Positions 1 through 11,700 of a stretch of DNA of 64,000 nt are shown in pieces (positions within the stretch are counted from its first letter, which is position 1; every line of letters starts with the position of its first letter). Source of the stretch: Glebionis coronaria (lineage: Eukaryota; Streptophyta; Magnoliopsida; Asterales; Asteraceae); contig CM046875.1 in the NCBI GenBank assembly GCA_025667525.1, positions 291,505,147 to 291,569,146 on the forward strand, read 5' to 3'. Below the pieces are notes generated by a model. That model worked only from the letters and a program-made list of their open reading frames with translations, ran no database searches and was not told where the DNA came from. The translations under genes and the position numbers were made by a program.

Positions 1-3000
1 TTCAATTCTAAACACAAAATTCTTAAGGCCCAAAAGCTGAATGTGAGCTTATCACAACTTAAATGTACAATGACTTATTCTTAATGGGCTTTTTGGCCCA
101 TTAAGCTATAAGCCAATGCCATAAGCTCTAATTTGACACACAACCTTCCTTTGAGATGCCTAAGAGATCTATTAAAAGAAATTTTGAAAAAGAACAACCA
201 ATAAGCCAAAAATAAGCAAACTACAAATCCACTAAAGGACAAAATAGTCGACTTAGAGTTTTAGACCACCTCAGACCTTAATTCAACTTGCAAAAGACTC
301 TAAATGACTTAAATAAGCCAAATAAATCAAGAAAAGTTTAATAAGCAAAGCCAAATAAGCAGGATGAATTGATAAGCACTTATGTAAAAGTCAAACAAGT
401 TGGTTTTCTAGTCAAACCTTAAAGTCAACCACCCAATTGCTCTAGAATGAACAAATGGATCAAATGATGAGCACCTATTACCAAATTGAAGTTGTTGCAG
501 GTTAAAATAAGCTAGAACAGCTTATTGATAAGCTGAACAAAAAATAACACTAGTAGTGGCTACCAGCTGGGGAAAGGAGTTCCCATTGCTTTGACTATTT
601 GACCTTTGATTTCTGAGAGATTTACTTGGATTCAATGGATAACAAGGGCACCCTTACAACCAGTGAGTTGTAAGGAGTCATAAACAAGTAAGAAATCACA
701 AAATCACTCAGCCAAATGATACAGTTTAAGCAAACAATCCCCAGATATGATATATATACGAACCATGAATAGTTATGAAAGAATAAGCAGTTTAAGCTAG
801 AATAAGCCAACCAGATTGCACCAAAAGCACACACAATCTCAACAAAACTTATACAAACACAAAACAACTCAATTCATTCCCTCGTTCAATGTTTAGATCT
901 GGTTTTAAGCACAAGCAGTTACTAATGAACAAATGATTATCACAAAATCCTTTTGCTGAACTATATGACCATAGATCCAATTTCAACACCTTAAATCCCT
1001 TACCCAGGTTGTATTAACTAAGATTTACCACTTGTTAACCCTAGTCTGCCCTTAGATCTAGGTGTCCCCAAAATTTTAGTCAATAACAACAAGTTAAACA
1101 GATTTTATAGCCCTTATGTTGGATTATGGTGATATGAGTCTCAAAACTTGTAGATAAGTAACAAATAGCACAAGAAAAACAAGAACAAACACAAAACATA
1201 AACCAGCACCTACTCAAATCAAACCAAACATAGATTATGCAGTTAACCAAAACACCCCTTCAATCACTGATTTAACACTTTTTCAAAGGATTAGTTAGAT
1301 TCAACCCACAAATCAAGTTCAAATCAACTGTATATCAACTAAAAAAACTCCAAAACACAAGATCGAACCACAAAAACACAAATTCACATACCAAATATCA
1401 GAATCAACATAAATCATGAAAAATATGCATAAAACTAAAAAGGTTTAGAGATGTGCACCTCCAAAACATACATCCATGCTTGGGGATGTGTGAGCTTAAG
1501 TGGTATCAAAACAACCACTAGCTTCCTTGTACCTGCTAAGATTCAACAAACACAAGGATGAACAATAATGACTGATTTTTTAAAACAAGTATTTTAAACC
1601 ATAAAACCTTTCCTCAAAACGCAACAAATAGATAAATGGAACTCAGACTTTAGCTAATCAACCACCAAACTTTTATAAAAACATAATAGGAATCACAATT
1701 TTCAGAAAATACCAACTTATATTTATAAAAAGGAATTACAAAGATTTTAGCTAAAATCTGGAACAAAGGGCTACTCACAGGTTGAGGCTCCTTTTATAGA
1801 CTACAAGAGACGATTCTAGAATGGAAAACTACATGAAAACCCTAGCTATGAAATCTCAGATATGCCCTTGAGTCTTCTAGACGCGTTTGAAGTTGTGAGC
1901 TATCCAAATGAATCCTAGGCGTTCATATTTGCTTTGGGGCCAAGTAAGGAGTATAGGACGTTGATCTTGCCATGTGGCTTTGCTTGGAGAGGAGGGTGTC
2001 ACATAATTGGTGCAGGGCAGGTATGGGTGGGGTCCTTGAGTGAGTAGGTGTGTGAGTTCAAGCGTGGGATGTGTTCATGTCAGTCTCAATCAAGCGTGGG
2101 TATGGGTAATTTCATTCTACCCTTTGTTAAGTGGAAGGTAAAACTGGGTTTCATACGGTGAACAGTAACTTTGTTTGATCCGTTTTTAGTGGAATGGTTA
2201 AATGTTTGGCGCAAAAAGAGTTTGAGTGTTTGGTTTGTACAGCTTTGGTCCTTGGCTTTTGGGAAAAGTTGTATAACAAGTTTATTCATCCCTTAAAACG
2301 ACTTCCCTTTGTAAATGAAGTTTCTGTTTTCATAGTTTGGCCACAAAATGTTTTCAAAAGGGAATTTAGGGCTTTCATAACTTTGGTGTAATTACACAAA
2401 TGGCCCTTTTGATGTGTTATCCATTTTAAAAGGACTAAATGTGTAATTTTCTTGAACTTCAAGGGTCTTTATTGGATGTTTGACTTCATGAGGGACCATT
2501 GTTGAAAATTTAGATTTATTGAGAACTAAACTTGCCAAATCTTCAAAGATGAAGGTTCTTTTTGTCATTTTGACAAACTTAAGGGATCAAACTTGTAATT
2601 ATGAATATACAAGGGTATTAAGTGTCAATTCTTCATAAATGAGGGATCAATCTTGTACATCTTCAAGTCTTCAAGGGTTATTCTTTGATAAATCCAATAC
2701 TAGGGACCGGTTCATTGTGCGGATTCGTTTCTCATGTTCATTTTTCCTTGTTTCTTGTGATCTTTTGTCTTTTTCACGATATTCATACCTAAAATACACA
2801 AGTAAACAAACACAAGCATATATATGGTATTTTTATGACATTATATGCATTTAAAGCCCAAAAAGAACGATGAGATCATGTATAAATGCCATCTCATCAT
2901 CTTCCAACTCGGTTGTTTCTTTCCTTACTCTTTACTTACATTCATTATCACTTCACTTACTATAAATTGTTAATGTATTAGAATTGAATCTAATCATTAT

Positions 3001-3157
3001 GCAACTAGCTTTCAAGTAAAAGATAGTTTTGTGCACTCACCTAATTGGAAGGAATTTTAACTAGGAGATAAACCGATGAGAAACTATTCAACCCCCTTCT
3101 AGTTTCTACTGAATATATTAAAAAACTTAATATGATGAATGCTAAAATATAAGTAAC
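1..3157. other. Unassigned AT-rich intergenic DNA
   Basis: No coding region is supported here. The short open frames lack codon bias, recognisable domains or plausible splice structure. The first 900 bases are rich in the word AATAAGC and its variants (about ten occurrences). Around 2490-2720 loosely repeated phrases of the type 'agggatcaa(a/t)cttgta' occur. I know such phrases from plant LTR and intron-like DNA, so an old eroded retrotransposon is possible, but no LTR pair or terminal signature was found. Confidence 0.6.
81..104. repeat. Perfect 9-bp hairpin
   Basis: TTAATGGGC (81-89) and GCCCATTAA (96-104) form a perfect 9-bp inverted repeat around a 6-nt loop. It lies in a stretch rich in AATAAGC words. 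No function can be assigned. Confidence 0.6.
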
Positions 3158-3894
3158 CTTATCCATAATCCATCCTTTCCATGGAGTATCTAAACAAACT
3201 AAGCTTTCCCAAAATCTACAGTCTACAATCACATCTGCGCACCAAGGTAACCAACTACGCATCAGACCACGACGACAAAGGAAATTCTCAAACTCATAAC
3301 TTATGTTAACTCTGTCGGTGTCCCGAGTTGTCCGCTATAGATCCTAACAAGTAAAAATAATTTTGTAGTTAATACATATTTAAACAAATAAAACACTGTA
3401 ACATGGAATATTGAACCAGAATTATTACCTCCACCAAAGGTTCAACTACTTCCAAATATTGGGTAATGTTGTCGTCATCCACGTCAGAAAAAGTTGTTTT
3501 CATATCATGTTTAACGAAACTGTTACTCCAATAATACTTCGAGTACTCACTTCCCAAATAATTCCTTTCTCGCGAGATATTACTTGACGGAGCAGGTTTC
3601 CAATGACCAGACACTATGAGGTCAAACCGCCTTTTATTATTTTCCTTCTCAATCTTTAACATAAGTTCGGATCCAGTACACCTCCTATCCTCATCTTGTA
3701 TCTTGCGTAGGAACACTTGTTCCATACTTTGTTGTCTTCAAGACGAATCCGTTCCTGTATCATAATCAAATTTTTTAAACATATACATAACATATGAATG
3801 TTCCCAACCATATAAGAAATTTTGTAATCACGTACATTAATAGATTCGCTATTTGTGTATTGACAACCGATGCTATTAACAGTAGAATAACTGG
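3158..3894 (-). pseudogene. Host gene fragments on the minus strand, split by the Copia insertion
   Basis: Several minus-strand stretches look like exons. The piece 3836-3894 ends at a donor-like GTACGT and joins in frame, across the retrotransposon, with 32124-32209. Around 3430-3754 is an open stretch preceded by an acceptor-like TTATGATACAG, and it contains the residues SGHWKPAPSS. At 3158-3334 a 59-codon open exon is bounded by an AG on the upstream side and AAG|GTTACT on the downstream side. It contains FWESLVCLDTPWKGW, whose FWxxL...GW spacing reminds me of plant Ulp1 (C48) protease-like proteins; that is a weak resemblance. In the 3430-3754 stretch the frame after the acceptor runs into a stop after about 33 codons while a different frame stays open, so the gene is either spliced differently or already frameshifted. 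The gene is not recognised with confidence. Confidence 0.4.
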
Positions 3895-3899
3895 AAGTA
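3895..3899. repeat. Target-site duplication, left (aagta)
   Basis: The 5 bases aagta directly precede the TG of the Copia 5' LTR. They recur exactly at 32119-32123 after the terminal CA of the 3' LTR, as expected for Copia integrase staggered cuts. Confidence 0.92.
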
Positions 3900-4187
3900 T
3901 GTTGGAAATACGTTTTACGTATATAGAAAGTCTCGGTCACTCCAACAATGTAGTTATAGGCTCGTAGTAGTGTTTAGTTTCATTTATTAAATAGCCCGAC
4001 CCATGAGCATGTTCATGGGCCGGAGGCCCAAGTCCATTAAGGACTTGGGGTATTTAAACCTCTTTCCACCATGGAAAGAGGTGTTGGTTATTTCACTTTT
4101 ACATTAATAAAACACACATTTTATCTCACTTTCTCTCTCTAGAAAACATCAACCCCCTTGTTTCATAAAGATGATCATTGTTCTACA
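3900..4187 (+). repeat. Copia 5' LTR (288 bp)
   Basis: It starts TGTTGGAAATACG and ends TTGTTCTACA, and matches 31819-32118 almost throughout. It carries a TATA-like TATTTAAA (4051-4058), three consecutive hairpins (4000-4081) and a CT-rich downstream segment (about 4125-4140). The 3' LTR is longer, mainly because of an extra CT-rich stretch of about a dozen bases. Confidence 0.93.
4000..4081 (+). promoter_or_regulatory. LTR core promoter: TATA box bracketed by hairpins
   Basis: Three inverted repeats lie in a row. CCCATGA/TCATGGG is at 4000-4019 (7-bp stem). CCCAAGTCC/GGACTTGGG is at 4027-4049 (9-bp stem, 5-nt loop). CCTCTTTCC/GGAAAGAGG is at 4059-4081 (9-bp stem, 5-nt loop). The TATA-like TATTTAAA (4051-4058) sits exactly between the two perfect 9-bp stems. 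All are unchanged in the 3' LTR. Palindrome-rich LTR cores have been described for sireviruses; a regulatory role here is inference. Confidence 0.7.
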
Positions 4188-4189
4188 AT

Positions 4190-4202
4190 TGGTATCAAGA
4201 GC
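4190..4202 (+). other. Primer-binding site, initiator Met-tRNA type
   Basis: TGGTATCAAGAGC lies 2 nt after the 5' LTR. It matches the usual plant TGGTATCAGAGC site (complement of the 3' end of initiator Met-tRNA) except for one extra A. Confidence 0.8.
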
Positions 4203-4439
4203 TATGGGGTGAAATAAAGTCGTCTTGATTTGTGTTCTTGATAATTTATTGGTTTCGTGAGTTTTTCTTTTTATAGAGATCGAATCATTAAATTATTTTG
4301 CGTTTTGTGGTGTTTAGATAGTTCATAAATCGTCTACATAACCGTGGTAGAGATTTGTGATACTTGGATTGGTCAAAAACTCAAAATTTTTGGGTGTTTG
4401 GCTTCATTTTTGGCTTAAAGTCTCGAAAATTAATAAGTA

Positions 4440-4800
4440 CATCCGTGTTCCACAATTTTAGGAAGAAATCGCAATATCTGATTCTTATTGCGAAATTGTC
4501 TCTCTGATTCGTATTGAGAAATTGTCTCTCTGATTTGTATTGCGAAATTGTATTTCTGATTCATATTGCGACATTTGGCACAATTGTGAATTTGAATCCT
4601 TATAAGTGATTGCGAATTTGAATCAATCTCTAACATTGCGACATTGAATCCTTTTTTAGCACAATTGCGAAATTGAATCAATCTCTGACATTGCGACATT
4701 GAATTTTTTTTGCAAATTGCGAAATTGAATCAATTTTTTTGCAAGTTGCGAAATTGAATCCTTTTAGCACATTGAGGAATTGTGTTACTTTGCTTTGGAC
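4440..4800 (+). repeat. Leader array of TTGCGAAAT-type words
   Basis: More than ten imperfect copies of 'attgcgaaattgaatc' / 'attgcgacatt' occur in the untranslated leader between the primer site and gag. Spacing is irregular (roughly 20-45 nt). The same core word forms a larger array at 24030-25070 ahead of the second ORF. A pyrimidine-rich stretch with AG (4914-4925) precedes the gag ATG by 10 nt and could be a splice acceptor. Confidence 0.75.
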
Positions 4801-4935
4801 ATTGAGGACTTGTTACTAATTTGTATTGGACTTAGGCATTATTTGTTTGAAGATTTCTCACGTTACTAATACAATTGTCACAACTTTATTTCATCGAACG
4901 ATCAAAATATAATCTTTTTTTCAAGGGATCACAAA

Positions 4936-5911
4936 ATGAATTCACATTCATATATGCCAACTATGACTTCACTTACCCATATATCGATCATTTCGGGTAC
5001 CGATACTCGCCCACCTTTGCTCATCAAAGATTTGTTTGAAGCATGGCAAGGTCGCATGAGAACGTACATCATGGGCAAACCTAGTGGTCGACTTATGCTT
5101 CAATCAATTGATAAAGGACCATTGGATTGGGGAGAGGTTACCGTCAACAATGTGACAAGGGAAAGGGAGTATCATGAGTTAACCGACGCCAAAAAAATCA
5201 TTGCAGATGCCGATGAAAGGGCTGTTCAGACTATTCTTCAAGCTCTTCCACCTGACATCTTTAGAACAGTAAGTGAACATAAAGTAGCAAAGAATCTTTG
5301 GGATCGACTTGCGGTTTTGCTACAAAGGGCATCTCTCACTAAGCAAGAACGAGAGTCTCAACTGTATGATTTGTTTGATAGGTTCACATACCTTCCAGGG
5401 GAGACACTTCATGATTTTTACTGGCGTTTTACCACTTTGATGAATGACATGAATGTATATAATCTAAAGATTGAACAGTTTCAATTAAACACAAAGTTTA
5501 TGAACACACTACCCCCTGAATGGAGTCAATATGTGACTGATGTCAAGATGATTCGTGATTTACACAAGTCCAATTTAGATCAACTCTATGCTTTCTAACA
5601 ACAACATGAGAAGCATGTGATCCAAAACCGAATTTCTCAAGGACCTTATCATGAACCAATGGCATTATTGGCAAACCATCCTACACTGTCATACCACAAC
5701 TCTCAGCTTGCTTTAGGACATAAATCTTCATATCAACCTGTGTATCAAACACCAAGCTTCCCACAGTACTCGATTCTGCCACCGCCGCCTACATCTTATC
5801 ACCAACCAGCAACATCATCATCACAAGGAGATTCACACCCATTACCTTATGCTTCACACCAGTATTCACCGTTTCAACCTCCCACCAACCCTGTTAGTAC
5901 CTATCCACAAC
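4936..5911 (+). pseudogene. gag: Copia gag, N-terminal part
   Basis: Gag forms the capsid of the retrotransposon particle and packages its RNA. The start is the ATG at 4936, the first in frame after the leader. Residues 1-220 carry the Copia Gag (UBN2-like) fold signature: DLFEAWQGRMRTYI near the N-terminus, ATDADERAVQ-type helix, then LWDRLAVLLQ, ERESQLYDLFDRF and LPPEWSQYVTDVK. A TAA at 5596-5598 breaks the frame (YAF*QQHEKH), and the same frame continues open with a Gln/Pro/Tyr-rich linker to 5911. There a nested 9.7-kb element interrupts the gene, which resumes at 15621. I see the motifs directly; the lineage assignment rests on family knowledge. Confidence 0.85.
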
Positions 5912-5916
5912 TTGAG
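5912..5916. repeat. Target-site duplication of the nested element, left (ttgag)
   Basis: ttgag precedes the nested element and recurs at 15616-15620 directly after its other end. Confidence 0.88.
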
Positions 5917-8467
5917 TTTAACACCCCCAAATTTACACGCAGCGGAATACATCTTTGGGTGCTAGACAATGATACCACAACACATAATTTATAAAGAACG
6001 ACTCAAAAAGAGACATTTCAAATTTATCGTTCCTAAAACATTTATCAGAGTAGCGTAGTCCCAAGTAATCGTTACCAAAAGATAAGTTAAAACAACATAT
6101 TAGTTTGTTTTAAAAATGGAATGATAAACAAATCAAAGAGTTTGAACAACATAGCAGTGCACAACTTCATTCCCATGACCTCCAAGCTTCCACTTCCTGA
6201 TTACCTGAAATACATGTGAGTAAACAATCAGCAAAAATGCCGAGTGAATCCATAGGTTTATGTAATCAATTTGAACACAAGCAAAGATTATAAGTTTGTG
6301 GCATGCTTATAAGCATCAAATAATAATTTGCATCAACAATGATAATTGTATATAGCATAAATTACAATAAGCTCATGGAACCGAGCCCTTAAACACTCCT
6401 TTTAGAGGTCTGATAAGACAGGAGATTTATTAATTGTCGGTTACCTCTAGATTTTTGGTACATTGCCGTATACCTGACTTCTCAATACAATATGTCCAAA
6501 CAGTGCGGAGGTCGGGCCTAAGCTTCTGTGACAAGTCCACACAAACTGAACCGGGGCAGCTTCCCCCATAGATCTATTAATTGTACTAGCGGCTAGCCCA
6601 TCATAAGCTAGTTAACGATCCATAATTGAGGCTTTAACAAAGGCAATCACTTAATGCAATTTAAAGGCAACCACGGGTCCATTCATAGAGGGACAAAGCA
6701 TATCATGAAAATCTTGTGTTCTAAGTTTATAAAACATGTATTCCCCCTCGCGGGTTTAAAATCATTTAATAACTAGTATAAAGCGAGGCTATAGACTCAC
6801 CTTAGCCAATAGTGGTAATGAGACGATCGCCGACGATAGATGATGCCTTTCAAACACGAGAACCGCAACCTATCAAATGAGGTGCGTTCATTAATAATAG
6901 ACTCGAGAAATAAACCATACATAAGAATATAAAACTCGACTCTTATAATCACGACAAACTCGAGAGAAAACGATACAAGTGATACTATTACACTCTCCTA
7001 TATATTCATTTTGTTATTCTATGTCTTTAATAAAAATCTGCCGGAACATACCAAATGTCCAAGCCGTTTTACCATACTTAAACATATCAACTTTTTATGA
7101 TACTACTCAGAGAACTTACTTACTATATGTAGATAATCCTCCCAAGAGCCCATCAAAAGATTTTACTTCTAAAGTTCCCTGCCCGACTGATCTTTGAATC
7201 ACAAAATCCGGACAGTTTAGGGACCTTGACTTACGAAACCATTTTGACCATTCTAAACAACTCCGTTTGTAAAACCGCCACTTGATTCTAAAAATAGACT
7301 CAAAATGCTAAAATTGGAGCTTGATAACAGCCCTTGAATCATTTTGAAACTCATTTTATAGTCCCCGAGATTCGATCCAAATATCGACAACAATTTTCGG
7401 ATTGTGTCGACACTCGTCTCCCGGTACACGAAAATCAAACTAGTGTAACTTCCACCTCGTTTGGAGTTGGAAGGCCTACTTTATATCAAATCGAAGCTAA
7501 CGAAATTCTCTACAACATAATCCCATCATATCATACTATATTCAGACTTAAGACCCTCGAAAATGGCCTCAAACCTACTGCCCAAAATCACCTTTCAAAA
7601 TCTCCCACAAAATCATGTTTTTGATCAAAACCAATCATTCTTATCATCAACCTAACATCCTAATATCACCATAAACCAATCCTAACACTTGTATCATCAT
7701 CAAAATCAAAAACCCAAAAATTAAAAATCAACTTTTTAACAAAAACATTGCAATAACATCATTTGATCATCACTAGTAACATATGCATGATCAAAATCTC
7801 CACCTAATAATAATAAAAAAAACTTGATGCATGTAGCTAAAACTAGTACCAAAATGTGCTCCTTTGAATTATAAAGATGGGAATTTGCTTGATTTTGGAA
7901 GATTCAAACTAGAATTTGAGAAAATTGGAATAAAATGAAGGGTGGGGTGTATGGCTAAAGAAAGAAAAAATGGAAAGGAAGAGAATTTTTGGTTGAAATG
8001 AATTTAAAAATGAATAAGTGCTAGTGGAATTTATTTATATAGTGTAAGGTTAGGGTAGTTTTTGCCAATTTTTGATAGTTTTGGTCCTAAATATAAATAT
8101 TAGTTAAAAAGCGGGAATGACTAAAAGTCAATTTTACAAATATTTACAAGACTCGGGTTTCGTAAAAATACTTTTTAAAAGGTTAAACGCACACGAAAAA
8201 TAGTAATATAACGACTCGATACGTAATTAAAACGATATCGTCGAAAATATTAAATATCGAAATGATCGATAATAAAATATAAAATTTTTGGCATCCGTCG
8301 GTATCCCGATCACTAGTAGTCCTCGTTACTCGTCAAAATATTAAAATATAATATTTAATATCGGTTTCAACTTAAACCGTTAAACATAATAATATTTAAC
8401 GTTATAAAATACTTCAAAATAATTCAAAGTAGAATTAAATTATGACCTTATTTTTACGGGTTTTACA
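5917..8467 (-). repeat. 3' LTR of the nested element
   Basis: On the minus strand it starts TGTAAAACCCG (8467 downwards) and ends GGGGGTGTTAAA (5917). It is matched along its length by 13074-15615. A TATA-like box occurs at 8032-8041 (minus-strand TATATAAATA). Open frames inside it (for example 7334-7624) are duplicated in the other LTR only because the LTRs are nearly identical, and are not taken as genes. Confidence 0.88.
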
Positions 8468-8480
8468 TCCTCACCACCTT
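8468..8480 (-). other. Polypurine tract of the nested element
   Basis: The minus-strand sequence AAGGTGGTGAGGA lies directly before the 3' LTR. It resembles the tract of the Tekay-like element (AAGGAGGGGTGGA). Confidence 0.75.
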
Positions 8481-8760
8481 AAGGGAGCGACGTCTCGGCG
8501 CTCAACTCGCCTCATACACGAGTTGTTCACTACCCGGAAGGATGAGGGCATTCCTTATAAAGAAGTCTTCACGCACCCATGTGAATCTCGATCCACGATC
8601 TCCATTGGTTCTTTTACAAAACGCAACTTGTCATCAAGTTGTATCTCACCAAAAAGGAATAAATAAATCCTTATCCACCAGTCACCCGTCAAGCTCGACA
8701 CATGAAAATTTTATGAATCACACGAAGCTCATTCGATAACAAGAATAGATGACAGGATTT
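8481..8760 (-). pseudogene. Relic of a Gypsy integrase C-terminus
   Basis: This strip aligns by eye with the end of the Gypsy pol at 55440-55760. Shared blocks include 'gagcgacgtc(t/c)cggcgctc' and the equivalents of the residues [17 protein letters not shown]. The middle, corresponding to the chromodomain, is partly deleted, and stops interrupt every frame. It shows that the non-coding element descends from a Tekay-like chromovirus. Confidence 0.65.
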
Positions 8761-11700
8761 TCAGATAAGTCCAGTTAAAAAGAATGTTGCAAGTTAAAGG
8801 ATATCCGTCGGCCGGATAACCATGGACACACATCAAAAGAACTAAAAAGAAAAACAATTTCGTCATCGGAGGGTGCTCACACGCGGGTCCCTACTCAAAA
8901 GATAATACAAAGACACCATCTCTCTTTCGCCAACGTGCATTGAAGTCTCAATAAATATCGTCGTTAAAAGTCAAAAAGATATTACATAATATGTGTTCTA
9001 TATGATCGGACGTCATCGGATGATGCCGTCTCAAGTTCTCACAACTTACGATCATTTGACTAGATCACACACCATGTAAGTACGTAAAAGAAAAGGTCGA
9101 ACATAAACATCGAGTATAGATCTGTACCGTTAATCATCGAGAAAACCTTGAAAGAACCCTTGATAATAACTACTTGATCTCAAGAGTCTTTCCACTTGCG
9201 GTGTCAGCTTCAACTTACTCCTCGAGGTTGTAACAAATTTATTAGCTCCATTCATTAAGAGATTCGGTCCTCAATCATTCCACTAGTACACGCATAAATC
9301 CTGGTGACACTTATCGTTTCTTCTTATACACTGCTTCCCAAGATTCATTTTAGACTCAGAATAAAATAGTGATCTTCAGTACGAGAAACAGAACGAGATA
9401 AAAATAAATTCAATAAACGCATAAACGGACAAGATGTGGTAAAATGATTTAAGGTTGACGATCGACGAGGGATCTCGACTTACATAACCATAAAACATAA
9501 TAATTCGCAATACTAGAAAAATGAGAGCGAAGAATGAATTAAATATTAACAATAAAGTAACATTTGTCACAATTATCCGTCCCGGCTTTGGTATTACCTT
9601 AAAACTTAGTTGAGGTACTTTCTTGATAAAGATGATATATTAAAGATAGAAGTTAAATAGCTTCATAATTTATTTTGGTTGTCTTAAGAAACATTGAAAG
9701 AATGATATGAATTTATTAATTAAACTCGTATTGATGGTTACAATTAGAAAATATAATTTCCAAATTAAATCATCATTAGGAATATAAATTAAACCGGTAA
9801 TTTCATTACATTAAAAGTAAAGTATGATAAATCAATTAGTTCAAAAGATAGAGCATAATTTCATTTTAAACATTAGTTTTAGTTATACAAAATATGATAT
9901 ATAAATTTGACCTTTTTCTTATGATAGTTATTTCGATAATTGAACATCATTGGAAAAATGTATAAAAGTTCCATGAAAATTTTATAATACGTTGTAGAAA
10001 TTCATAAAGGTGTTTATTCCTTCAAAATAAACATGGGATATATTCGGGTTTCAAAATGTGACTAGATAACAAACGAATACGAATGGAAATAATGGTCAAC
10101 AACTAGTACGAAATCAGCGGTACAAAAGAGAACGAAGCAAATGTCATATGAATTCTTAAAGAGAATAATAAAATAAAGGCGTTGATGGTAAGACGACAAG
10201 AAATAATAGATTAAACAAGTTGTCAATTTTGTTAGTGCGGTCGTTGGTTCACCAATATCAGTTTGTTAACTTAGCGGTGGTCGATACATGATCGGAAATA
10301 AGATCCATACAAAACTTTAATAAAAGAAAATTCCTAATAATCACTTGTAATTAAAACAAATCAAATGAACGATATTAAGAGATAAGTCAAAGCACGGTTC
10401 ACAAGAGTGGATTTCGAGACAAACGAGAGTGACGGACGTCATCCCGGATATACGAAAATCGCTCTAGTGATACGTCATTATTCACGTGCGTAGACATTCC
10501 AAAGATCTACCCGGTCGCATAAAGAAGATTGGACGAGAAGGAAGGATAAAACATCGAGACTTTCAAGTCTTTTATCAACAGTTAGTAATTAGACGAACAG
10601 TCAAAAGAAATCAGTTATAAGACAAAATGAAGTAACAAGTAGAAAAACGATCGTCGAGTAAAAACGTACCCGTAAGCGCGTAATTCGTTCAAGAGAAGGT
10701 AAGAAAACATATGCGGATGCATAGAAATTGTGCTACTTGCATAAAATATAAAGGTTTTCAAAACTTCTTTTCACTTTATTTCATTTTATTTATCTTTATC
10801 ATAAATACAAGTAAAAAGTTCTTTATTATCAAGATTTTTTTTTAAGGTGATTACTATTCAGCCTAGCATGGCTCCTTCTAAATTAGAAATAGGTGATCAG
10901 GCCATGTATAATTTAGGGCTAGCAATGGAGTGCTCAGTTTCGTCGGAAAGTATTACGCTTCTTATGTTTATATATAAACCATGCCATTTGTAAAATAGAA
11001 TTTAAAAATAGTTTATAAATTTATAGGATACAAGTAATTTGTGAGATACTCAATAAGCAAAATTTTTTTTTTGTTACGAAAAGTATTTTATAAGACCAAA
11101 GTAAAAACAATTGGTGAAAATAATCCTAAAACAATATCAGATTTATTTATAAGGTGACATTATGAAAACGTATAAAGTAGCCAAAGGTTTGCAAAAAGTA
11201 GCAAATAGTAGCTCATAAAACAATCAATGAAATGGTTACAAGTTGTTAATGTTTCAAAAGGTTATAAGATTAGACGGAAACGCCATGAGACACGTGATGA
11301 GAATGTCGAAGAAGAATATGAAGGCAAAACTTAAAAACTCAACCCGAATCAGTTGAAGGTTAGAAGAAAATAAAAATAAAATAACATCGAATGACAAATG
11401 AGTCATATATATAAAAAGAGTAAATCAATCCATATGTGTATTCTATGTAAGATACTCGACACAACATGCTTTTAAGACTCATGTTCTAAATATATATTTA
11501 TTTTCAAATTACACCATTAATCCGGTAATTGTTAATCCTGTAATGTTTCTATTTTAACATTTTCACATGCAACTAGTATTCGTTAGTTGTAAAATAATAT
11601 TTGTTAAAATTATACGATCTCAAATGAAATCAAAACAGCTTAGAAACGTTTAAAACTCATGTTCTAAATATATATTTTTTTTTTATTTTTTTTTTTCGAA

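Noticed and set aside
622..867. 81-codon hydrophobic minus-strand ORF
   Set aside because: AT-rich DNA gives a Phe/Tyr/Ile/Leu-rich chance frame; no neighbours, motif or splice context.
4190..4202. tRNA gene
   Set aside because: Only the 3'-end complement of initiator Met-tRNA is present, as a retrotransposon primer site; there is no tRNA body.
7334..7624. 96-codon ORF repeated at 14485-14775
   Set aside because: Located in the paired LTRs of the nested element; identical for the same reason, with no domain.
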